A stretch of DNA of 13,530 nucleotides from Burkholderiales bacterium (GTDB lineage Bacteria; Pseudomonadota; Gammaproteobacteria; Burkholderiales; Burkholderiaceae_B): positions 1 to 13,530 of the forward strand of contig SXZD01000147.1 of the NCBI GenBank assembly GCA_005788065.1, in the 5' to 3' direction. The position numbers and the translations under genes were made by a program. Every line of letters starts with the position of its first letter. Position 1 is the first letter of the stretch. Under the pieces are notes generated by a model. It saw nothing but the letters and a program-made list of their open reading frames with translations. It made no database searches and had not been told where the DNA came from. Shown piece after piece: positions 1-5,275 of this stretch.

Positions 1-381
1 AGCAGCACGACCACGGCGAGAAGCCTGACCAGTTGCACGCAATATCCGGTAAAAACTGGACTCAGAGGCCAGATATTGGCCACGGTCAGCCAGTATCGGA
101 ACAATCTGAGACGGAGGCAGGCTGCGGAATTCGGCACTATTGCATGCATCCAGAACGGCCTGTTTCTCAGTTTCTGTCAGCGCTTGCGGATAGGTGCGTT
201 CACTGGCAACCTTTTGCCTGCGGTCAGCCATGTCGCCGTGGATGCGAACGCTCTCGCGCCAGCGTCGAAGGGTTCGGCAGGAGATGCCCGCCAATTCGCA
301 CGCCCTGCGCTCCGTAGCACCCGAGTCGCTCGCTTCCCGTATCGATTCAACGGCCATCTGTTTCATTTCCAAGGAAATCAT
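1..381 (-). CDS. IS3-family transposase OrfB, N-terminal part (cut by window edge)
   Basis: This minus-strand frame stays open for 127 codons from the ATG at 381 to base 1. Residues about 20-42 (ATERRACELAGISCRTLRRW) look like a helix-turn-helix. The segment SLPPSQIVPILADRG at 88-101, followed by ESSFYRIL, is the conserved pre-catalytic region of IS3-type OrfB proteins. The DDE integrase core that cuts and joins DNA would follow and is not in the window. The start codon overlaps the orfA stop as ATGA, so translational coupling is more likely here than the programmed frameshift used by many IS3 elements. Whether the full copy is intact cannot be seen. Confidence 0.85.
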   Translation of the reverse strand, partial: MISLEMKQMAVESIREASDSGATERRACELAGISCRTLRRWRESVRIHGDMADRRQKVASERTYPQALTETEKQAVLDACNSAEFRSLPPSQIVPILADRGQYLASESSFYRILRATGQASRRGRAA

Positions 382-866
382 TCTTCCTCTTTGGTGCCCC
401 AGATGGCCTGTAACTTTTTTGAAAGAACCAGCAACGCGGCTGCCTCTGCAAGTGCTTTGTCTTTACGGCGCAGCTCTTTCTCAAGCTCTTTGACCTTCTT
501 GCGCGCTGCGGCTTCCTCTGCCTTGGAGGTGGGGCTTCTGATGCCATCAGCGACCTCGAAAGTCGATTCCCAGGCTTCCAATTGCTCGATGTATATGCCT
601 TTTTGGCGGCAGTACTCGGATTTCTCCGCATCATTCATCTGCTGTGTGGCAATCACAGCGGCGGCTTTGGCTTTCCAGTCCCAGCCTTCGGGGTTTTTAT
701 TGGTCGCAGGCACAACGTATCCTTGGGAGCGAAATTGATTTCGCCAAGAATACAACGTCGGTGCGGCAATGCCAGTCTCACGACTGAGGTGGGCAACACT
801 CTGGCTGGAGGGCGGCATCATTTTTCGGACAATCTGCTCTTTGAATTCACTGCTGTAACGTGCCAT
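378..866 (-). CDS. IS3-family transposase OrfA (HTH and leucine-zipper protein)
   Basis: This 162-residue protein starts MARYSSEFKEQIVRKM and has a helix-turn-helix at about residues 20-45 (SVAHLSRETGIAAPTLYSWR). The middle section, with NDAEKSEYCRQKG, is typical of one IS3 subgroup. A charged coiled coil at about 115-150 (KKVKELEKELRRKDKALAEA) ends in LLVLSKKLQAIWG. In this family OrfA binds the element's ends and multimerises through the coiled coil while OrfB supplies catalysis. The frame has no visible disruption. The only Shine-Dalgarno-like GGAG lies 12 nt before the ATG and is locked in a small hairpin (see 869-883), which may keep transposase expression low. Confidence 0.88.
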   Translation of the reverse strand: MARYSSEFKEQIVRKMMPPSSQSVAHLSRETGIAAPTLYSWRNQFRSQGYVVPATNKNPEGWDWKAKAAAVIATQQMNDAEKSEYCRQKGIYIEQLEAWESTFEVADGIRSPTSKAEEAAARKKVKELEKELRRKDKALAEAAALLVLSKKLQAIWGTKEEE

Positions 867-868
867 GA

Positions 869-883
869 CGGAGTCTTTCTCCG
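869..883 (-). promoter_or_regulatory. Small hairpin covering the orfA ribosome-binding region
   Basis: On the minus strand CGGAG (883-879) can pair with CTCCG (873-869) around an AAAGA loop, ending two bases before the orfA ATG. The left arm contains the only GGAG near this start. Several IS elements use mRNA structure to block transposase translation from read-through transcripts. That this 5-bp hairpin does so is inference. Confidence 0.35.
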
Positions 884-925
884 CCCCCGGTTTTATGGAA
901 CTTCAGTTCAAAATGACCGGACATC

Positions 926-1003
926 TACTGTGACAGAGGGGGCGGGGCAGAGATCAACAGCGCGAAAAAAAGCGATCTCTACCGCCAGCATGACGGCCCT
1001 TGA
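926..1003 (+). pseudogene. C-terminal remnant of a gene cut by the IS
   Basis: An open plus-strand frame just outside the predicted IS end gives about 25 residues ending EINSAKKSDLYRQHDGP and a TGA at 1001-1003. A strong intrinsic terminator begins 12 bases later, as expected for a real gene end. There is no start codon or ribosome-binding site, and the frame cannot be followed into the IS. I therefore read it as the surviving tail of an interrupted gene. The fragment is too short to name the family. It could also be a chance frame, although tail plus terminator makes a remnant more likely. Confidence 0.4.
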
Positions 1004-1014
1004 ACTGACCTGAA

Positions 1015-1040
1015 GGGTTGTCGGCCCGACAACCCCTTTT
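1015..1040 (+). terminator. Rho-independent terminator
   Basis: GGGTTGTCGG (1015-1024) and CCGACAACCC (1026-1035) are perfect inverted repeats. They give a stem of about 9 bp with a 3-base loop, followed by CTTTT. The T tract is on the plus strand, so it best serves the gene tail ending at 1003. It also lies just beyond the stop of the convergent minus-strand gene at 1053 and could act weakly for that gene. Confidence 0.8.
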
Positions 1041-1052
1041 ACGCCAACCGCT

Positions 1053-1256
1053 TCAGCCGTGGTGCGGTGAAGCGGCGTCGGTGTCGCCGGCTGTTGATGC
1101 GCTCTGCGCGGACTCCGTTTGTGCCCGTGCTGCCGCTACGCTGGGAGGAACCCAACCGTATTTGGCAAAGGTCTTGGTCACGTTCGCGCCAGCGTTCCAC
1201 TCTGACGTGATTTTGACCCGGTCAGCGAAGACAGGTCTGTGCTGCTTGACGTCCAT
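1053..1256 (-). CDS. Small hypothetical protein, 67 residues
   Basis: I do not recognise the family. The ATG at 1256 is chosen over an upstream in-frame start at 1298 because GGGAGG lies 6-7 bases before it. The protein is basic and compact at its N-terminus (MDVKQHRPVFADRV, then KTFAKYGWVPPS). It ends in a low-complexity Ala/Ser/Thr tail (about residues 40-67) that is probably disordered. There is no signal peptide or membrane segment. The stop sits next to the terminator palindrome at 1015-1040. It is on the same strand as the fused hydroxylase but 202 bp downstream, so co-transcription is possible but unproven. Confidence 0.6.
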   Translation of the reverse strand: MDVKQHRPVFADRVKITSEWNAGANVTKTFAKYGWVPPSVAAARAQTESAQSASTAGDTDAASPHHG

Positions 1257-1458
1257 GATGCACCTCCCGTGTACAGACATCCTTACACTTACACACAATA
1301 AACCAAGACTTGAAGTTTCAGTACAAGAAACAGATGTTGAGAACTGTTTTTATTGTAAAAAACAGACAAACTATGCAATGTTTCACAGCCAGTCGTCGGT
1401 TTTCTTCAGTACATGGGTGTATCAGTAAAGTTTGTATGTATTACGGGAGGATCATCGT
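1257..1458. other. AT-rich intergenic stretch downstream of the hydroxylase gene
   Basis: No gene is seen here. The stretch is clearly more AT-rich than its neighbours. It contains an 8-bp inverted repeat, CTGTTTTT (1344-1351) with AAAAACAG (1358-1365). Because the stem is mostly A-T pairs, it is a weak terminator candidate at best for the hydroxylase transcript. A minus-strand promoter for the 67-residue gene must lie here or further upstream. TTGTAC, an 18-bp gap and TTTATT is the best match I find, and it is weak. Confidence 0.4.
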
Positions 1459-3681
1459 TCAGGCAGCCTGCAATGCAGAGGCACCGGCAGTGGGCTGTCC
1501 GCCTGCATTCACATGACTGCTGTCGAGGAAGGCATCAGCGTAAATCTGCTGTGCCGGCACCCCCAGTGACAGCAGGCGTTCGCGCGCCGCATCAATCATG
1601 GCTGGCGGCCCGCACAGGTAGGCCTGTGCCTTGCGCCACTCAACATTGACGGCAGCCAGTGAATCACTCACCAGACCCCGCTGACCTGTCCACGCAGACT
1701 GAGAGGGCTCGGCCGAGAGCACCGGCACAAAATTGAAGGTACCGCGCCACTCGCGTGTCAGTCCCGCCATGTCATCGAGCGCATACAGGTCTGCCTGCGT
1801 ACGCGCACCAAAGGCATAGTGGACATTGCGTGTCACACCTGTCCACGCAGCCTGCTCCAGCAATGCTTTGACTGGCGCCATGCCGCTGCCACCGGCCACG
1901 CAGACAATCGGATTGTCGCTGTCGGCTTCCCGTAGATAAAAATCGCCAAACGGGCCAGACACATCCAGACGGGTACCCTTCCGGTCTGCCTCAAACAGCC
2001 ATTCGGTGAAACGGCCGCCCGGCACCTTGCGGACGTGGAACACCAGCTCCGTCAATGGCTTGCCTTTGGGCGCCTGCGCAATGGAATAATTGCGCGACAG
2101 GCTGAACTCATTGAAACGCAGTTCCACATATTGCCCGGCGCGATACTGCATCGGCTCTTCCAGACGGATGGTGACCTCTTGAATGTCGTGCGTCAGCGCG
2201 CGGGTGGCCACGATCTCACCGCGGGTATCCACCAGACGGTCGCCGCTGGTCGATGCCAAATCCACCTCGATTTCAATATCGGTCAGCGGGATGGACTGGC
2301 ACGCCAGGATCATGCCCTTGGCCAGATCTTCTTCGCTCAACACATAGCTGCTGTCAGTCAGTTCACTGACCCGACCGGAGGTCAGCTTGCACTTGCACTG
2401 CGTACAGGACCCGACGCGGCAGTTGTGCGGAAAGCCCAAGCCGTTTTTCAGGGCCGTGTTGAGCATCACTTCTCGCTCGCGTGTGTGTTCGATGCTGACG
2501 GCTTCACCGCCCTTGGCAGAGGTAATGCGGATGGTGTGCAGGTTGCGGTTGCTGCTGGCGCGGGAGGCCTGCTGGGCCAGCGCTTTTTCAACCGGGTTGG
2601 CAAACCGCGCATCCCAGTCGGCCAGCCGCGGCTCCATCATGCGCTTGAAAACCGGCGGAAACAGGGCGATGAGGATCATGGTGAGGTAGCCATGGGGCAT
2701 CATCGGTGCATGCGGATACGCACGCAGATGCCAATACTCCTTGTCCGCCTCTGCATGGTGGTGGGAATGACGCGGCAGTGCGTACAGCAGGGCCGTGCTC
2801 ATCCATTTGTTGGAATTCCAGCTGTGACGGGGCTCCACTTTCTGGTCCGGGCTGCGCACAAGGCCGTAGTGCTCCATGTAGTTGACGATCTCCAGCAGGG
2901 TTTTGCCCATGACGCCCATGAATGTGAACATCAGGACACCAGTCCAGCCCGCGAGGTAAAAACACCATGCAGCCAGTGCCACTGTCATCAGGTTGCCACG
3001 CATCATGCGGCTGGAAACGGGGTTCCACACCGAATAGCCGAACTTTTTCAGACGGTCGCGCTCCAGCGCCCATGCAGACAGATAGCTGCCGACTGTCGAT
3101 TTGACGATGAAGTGGTAGACCGTTTCACCGCGCTGGGCTGTGGCGGGGTCCTTGGGTGTGGCCAGATTCTTGTGGTGACCGTAAACGTGCTCGATGGCAA
3201 ATGAAGCGTCGCCTGTGAAGGCCAGCAACCAGCGACCGATGATGAGGTCGCGCATGCTGTAGGTACGGTGGATCAGTTCGTGGGCTACGTTGGTGCCACC
3301 TGCGCCATACAGGAAACCAAAGGCTACCAAGGCTGCCAACCATTGCGGCGCTGTCGAGATTTCGCGCGTGCGTTCCAGATCAAGCGCGGCAAATTCCAGC
3401 ATGAAAGCCTTGATGCCCAGCACCTCACCCGGCACGGCGGTGACAACAGCCAGCGTGGTGATCAGCAGCAAGATAGGCAATTGCACATATAGCATGATGT
3501 TGAGGAAGCCGGTGGCCGTGTAAGACGGTTCATCCAGATCTTCCGGCATGAGGGCGTCGCCGCCGACCAGCAGCATCAGCAATGCCGCAATGCCGCTGTA
3601 CATCCAGACACCGCCCTGCAGGACAGCCCAGGCGATGGCCAATGTGATGGTCGGAAACAGGGTAAATTTGACGTATTTCAT
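1459..3681 (-). CDS. alkB: Self-contained AlkB/XylM-type hydroxylase fused to ferredoxin and ferredoxin reductase
   Basis: This 740-residue fusion probably hydroxylates terminal or methyl carbons of alkanes or alkyl-aromatics at the inner membrane. Residues about 1-365 are an integral-membrane diiron domain with the expected histidine boxes: HELIH (134-138), EHVYGHH (164-170), NYMEHYG (267-273) and RHSHHH (304-309). Residues about 380-475 are a plant-type [2Fe-2S] ferredoxin with Cys421, 426, 429 and 461. Residues about 480-725 are an FAD/NAD(P)H reductase with RNYS (530-533), GGSGMAP (597-603) and CGPPAM (690-695). The last two domains together resemble XylA, the reductase partner of XylM. 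The ATG at 3681 is preferred over a GTG at 3711 because GGAGA precedes it by 6 bases. The classical AlkB partner rubredoxin is absent. Substrate range cannot be read from the sequence, and a XylM-like or fatty-acyl substrate remains possible. Confidence 0.93.
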   Translation of the reverse strand: MKYVKFTLFPTITLAIAWAVLQGGVWMYSGIAALLMLLVGGDALMPEDLDEPSYTATGFLNIMLYVQLPILLLITTLAVVTAVPGEVLGIKAFMLEFAALDLERTREISTAPQWLAALVAFGFLYGAGGTNVAHELIHRTYSMRDLIIGRWLLAFTGDASFAIEHVYGHHKNLATPKDPATAQRGETVYHFIVKSTVGSYLSAWALERDRLKKFGYSVWNPVSSRMMRGNLMTVALAAWCFYLAGWTGVLMFTFMGVMGKTLLEIVNYMEHYGLVRSPDQKVEPRHSWNSNKWMSTALLYALPRHSHHHAEADKEYWHLRAYPHAPMMPHGYLTMILIALFPPVFKRMMEPRLADWDARFANPVEKALAQQASRASSNRNLHTIRITSAKGGEAVSIEHTREREVMLNTALKNGLGFPHNCRVGSCTQCKCKLTSGRVSELTDSSYVLSEEDLAKGMILACQSIPLTDIEIEVDLASTSGDRLVDTRGEIVATRALTHDIQEVTIRLEEPMQYRAGQYVELRFNEFSLSRNYSIAQAPKGKPLTELVFHVRKVPGGRFTEWLFEADRKGTRLDVSGPFGDFYLREADSDNPIVCVAGGSGMAPVKALLEQAAWTGVTRNVHYAFGARTQADLYALDDMAGLTREWRGTFNFVPVLSAEPSQSAWTGQRGLVSDSLAAVNVEWRKAQAYLCGPPAMIDAARERLLSLGVPAQQIYADAFLDSSHVNAGGQPTAGASALQAA

Positions 3682-3770
3682 GCGAAGTCTCCACAGGGCA
3701 TGAAGTGCCACTCGGGCAACGGGAATTGTTCAGCAGGCTTAAGAGGCCTGACGTACTTTTTATGCGAGAC

Positions 3771-3786
3771 GTTTACGATCGTAAAC
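3771..3786. promoter_or_regulatory. Perfect 16-bp palindrome, putative operator of the hydroxylase gene
   Basis: GTTTACGATCGTAAAC is a perfect palindrome in the 141-bp spacer upstream of the hydroxylase. It lies just downstream of the predicted transcription start (about 3791), the usual position for a repressor site. The symmetry suits a dimeric HTH regulator such as a TetR- or GntR-type protein. No such regulator gene is in the window, so the binding protein is unknown. Confidence 0.6.
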
Positions 3787-3818
3787 ACCACAACCCGATG
3801 CTAACAAGTGTAAACACC
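3781..3818. repeat. 9-bp direct repeat GTAAACACC in the hydroxylase promoter region
   Basis: GTAAACACC occurs at 3781-3789 and again at 3810-3818, a spacing of 29 bp or roughly three helical turns. The first copy overlaps the right arm of the 16-bp palindrome. The second lies inside the spacer of the predicted promoter, within GTGTAAACAC. Two same-face sites suggest cooperative binding of one regulator. This is inference. Confidence 0.45.
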
Positions 3819-3826
3819 GCCGTCAA
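3798..3826 (-). promoter_or_regulatory. Predicted sigma70 promoter of the hydroxylase gene
   Basis: On the minus strand TTGACG (3826-3821), a 17-bp spacer and TAGCAT (3803-3798) give 5/6 and 4/6 matches to the -35 and -10 consensus at ideal spacing. The -35 overlaps the stop codon of the upstream secreted-protein gene. The hydroxylase can therefore be transcribed alone with a leader of about 110 nt, or by read-through. Confidence 0.5.
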
Positions 3827-4290
3827 GACCTTTGCCGAAAATGCAAGTGAGTCCGGGGAGGCCGCCCACCGGTCACCCGCAACTGCCGCGAAATGCGCTG
3901 CCCATTGGACGTTGCCACCACGTTGTACAGCCCCGGCTGCAGTTGCACCATCAACCACGGACCATCGAGCAATTGGTCAAAAAGCAAGGTGTTCTTCTCA
4001 TCCCGGATGCTGACATGCACATCGCTCAGATACTCTCCACCCTGCACTGCGGTGACCAGCCAAACCGTGTAGTCAGCTGTTTTGGTCTGCATCTGGTGTC
4101 GCTCATCGCTGGTAACACCACCGGAGATCCACTTCGGCGCCTCCGATGTTGCGGACTCGGCCGAGCAGGCCAGATTGAATGAACCGGTCAAACCCAGACA
4201 CAGCAGCATGGATACACAGAGGGCGCGGGCATGCCGGAGCGCGCAGCTAAAGCGCTGCAGCAGTGTGACCGCGGACAAAGAGACTTGCAT
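3823..4290 (-). CDS. Secreted carboxypeptidase-regulatory-like (beta-sandwich) protein
   Basis: This 155-residue protein has an export signal. After a basic stretch (RFSCALRHAR), a hydrophobic core (ALCVSMLLCLGLTG) ends at CSA before ESATSEA, fitting signal peptidase I cleavage near residue 44. The mature part begins WISGGVTSDER and continues YTVWLVTAVQGGEYLSDVHV, then LQPGLYNVVATSNGQ. This resembles the small Ig-like or carboxypeptidase-regulatory-like periplasmic proteins common in Burkholderiales. No catalytic residues are evident, so a binding or structural role is more likely. I chose the ATG at 4290 because GAAAGG precedes it. An ATG at 4308 lacks such a site but would give a longer signal. 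The gene lies directly upstream of the hydroxylase, so a link with hydrocarbon use is possible but unproven. Confidence 0.7.
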   Translation of the reverse strand: MQVSLSAVTLLQRFSCALRHARALCVSMLLCLGLTGSFNLACSAESATSEAPKWISGGVTSDERHQMQTKTADYTVWLVTAVQGGEYLSDVHVSIRDEKNTLLFDQLLDGPWLMVQLQPGLYNVVATSNGQRISRQLRVTGGRPPRTHLHFRQRS

Positions 4291-4617
4291 GACAACCCTT
4301 TCTTTCATGGAACCAACACAAACACGAACAAGTAAATACAGAAACAAGCACAAGCAGCAAGACAGCAGCATACCGCCGCAGACTGCACTGCTCTGTGATC
4401 TGTGTCATACAAGGCTGGCGAAAAATTCACACTGCACCCCCCCCTTTAAGCAGTTACCCGCGTGAGGGGGGTCACAAAACCCTCCCCCCTTGCAAACTGC
4501 CTTCAACGCGGCAAGCACACGCAGCGAGCGACAGGCAGAAGCTGCCGACGACCCCGGGAACGAGAGCCCGACCGGAAGCGCGAGAGCGCAGACAGAGAGT
4601 GAAAAGGAAGACACATC
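4291..4617. other. 327-bp divergent intergenic region with C/G tracts
   Basis: I see no gene here. Left of about 4380 the DNA is rich in AAC/CAA repeats. A CRP-like sequence, TGTGA-N6-TCATA, lies at 4394-4409 but matches only partly. Three homopolymer tracts follow: C8 (4437-4444), G6 (4466-4471) and C6 (4484-4489). The G6 tract could pair with either C tract, giving mutually exclusive stems in the leader of the plus-strand gene at 4618. Convincing -35/-10 promoters were not found on either strand. Confidence 0.4.
4465..4490. repeat. GC-rich inverted repeat AGGGGGG / CCCCCCT
   Basis: AGGGGGG (4465-4471) and CCCCCCT (4484-4490) form a perfect 7-bp stem with a 12-base loop. No T tract follows on either strand, so it is not a standard intrinsic terminator. 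It lies 128 bp before the start of the 58-residue gene and might shape its leader. Confidence 0.45.
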
Positions 4618-4794
4618 ATGAGCACGACAGTCCAAATCGCCGGTAACTCAGCCGAAACAGCCACGGCCTCAGAGAGCAAAAACCCCCGCGTGGCCGCCTT
4701 CCAGCGCATCTTCGAAAAAGTGTGCGAGCAGCTCAATTTCAACGAACGTGAGCGCGCCTGGTTTCGCGACCTCCTCAAGGACGAACTCAAATAG
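4618..4794 (+). CDS. Small hypothetical protein, 58 residues
   Basis: AAAAGGAAG, ending 6 bases before the ATG, is a strong ribosome-binding site and is the main support for this gene. The protein has a polar Ala/Ser/Thr-rich N-terminus (residues 1-23). A likely helical, charged C-terminal half follows: FQRIFEKVCEQLNFNERER, then WFRDLLKDELK. There is no signal peptide and only one cysteine. The family is not recognised. The helical half suggests a small adaptor or DNA-/protein-binding factor, but that is speculation. The gene is convergent with the 118-residue gene and 57 bp separate their stops. Confidence 0.6.
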   Translation: MSTTVQIAGNSAETATASESKNPRVAAFQRIFEKVCEQLNFNERERAWFRDLLKDELK

Positions 4795-4851
4795 CACTGA
4801 GTCGGAGCCGACGCAGCACAGACAGAACACACTGCCCGCAAAAGCGGCCGT

Positions 4852-5208
4852 CTAGGATCTTCCGGGTTTCCGGAAAATTCCATCCAACAGTTGATCCACA
4901 TCAACTTCCCGACCATCAGGTCGGGTGCGCAGCAGGCGAGCCTGAAGCGAGACATTTTCCAGCAGCAGATGAGAACAGGTGGCCAGTAGTGTCACCACCG
5001 TGGACTGGGGGTCCAGCCCCATGTCATGCGCATTGACGAACTGCCTCAGCACATGCGCAATGCAGCGCTGCCTCAGGATGTTTTCATCTGTTGGCAGGTC
5101 GGCAAAGTCGATGGGGTCGGTTGATTCAAGCTCAGCAAGCAACAGGTGCATGAGCTTTTCCAAGGGCAGGCTGCCCGGTTGAGAGGGTACTGCGGATGAT
5201 TCGGACAT
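4852..5208 (-). CDS. Hypothetical protein, 118 residues
   Basis: The ATG at 5208 is preceded by TGGGAG at good spacing. The protein is acidic and Leu-rich, with probable helices at residues about 15-30 (LEKLMHLLLAELE), 45-65 (ILRQRCIAHVLRQFVNAHD) and 70-95 (TVVTLLATCSHLLLENVSLQ). It has no export signal, no convincing membrane segment and no motif I recognise. It follows the acyltransferase gene on the same strand with a 67-bp gap, so the two may share a transcript. The overall look is of a small cytosolic helical protein. Confidence 0.7.
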   Translation of the reverse strand: MSESSAVPSQPGSLPLEKLMHLLLAELESTDPIDFADLPTDENILRQRCIAHVLRQFVNAHDMGLDPQSTVVTLLATCSHLLLENVSLQARLLRTRPDGREVDVDQLLDGIFRKPGRS

Positions 5209-5275
5209 GATGGACTCCCACAGCCATTTGTACCGAGTCCCATGCTAGCACCAAGATTGCGGTGCGCGATAGCGT

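Larger units (their letters stand above)
1..923 (-). mobile_element. IS3-family insertion sequence, 5' part only
   Basis: Two consecutive minus-strand transposase genes, orfA (378-866) and orfB (381 to the window edge), have the layout of an IS3-family element, with the remainder lying left of the window. The outer end on this side is tentatively placed at position 923. Read on the minus strand, the sequence there begins TGTCCGGTCATTTTGAACTG, which resembles the TG-starting inverted repeats of the family. The matching end and any target duplication are outside the window, so this boundary is a guess. DNA to the right of 923 looks like the truncated end of a host gene with its own terminator, consistent with an insertion. 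Confidence 0.8.

Noticed and set aside
76..738. Plus-strand open frame of 220 codons
   Set aside because: It lies opposite the orfA/orfB transposase genes, which have clear family motifs.
1344..1365. CTGTTTTT...AAAAACAG inverted repeat as an intrinsic terminator
   Set aside because: The stem is almost all A-T and would be unstable. It is kept only as a note in the intergenic entry.
2035..3204. Plus-strand open frame of 389 codons
   Set aside because: It lies wholly opposite the fused hydroxylase, whose cofactor motifs are intact. The translation is His/Gln/Arg-rich with no motif, as expected for an antisense shadow.
3681..3711. Upstream GTG start for the hydroxylase (10 extra residues)
   Set aside because: There is no ribosome-binding site before the GTG, while the ATG at 3681 has GGAGA at good spacing and gives a family-like N-terminus.
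4801..4851. Short hairpins GTCGG-AG-CCGAC and CCGC-AAAA-GCGG between convergent genes
   Set aside because: The stems are 4-5 bp without T tracts, too weak to call terminators.
4503..4955. Minus-strand open frame of 150 codons
   Set aside because: It covers the well-supported 58-residue gene on the other strand and overlaps the 118-residue gene in another frame. It is Arg/Ser/Cys-rich with no motif or ribosome-binding site.
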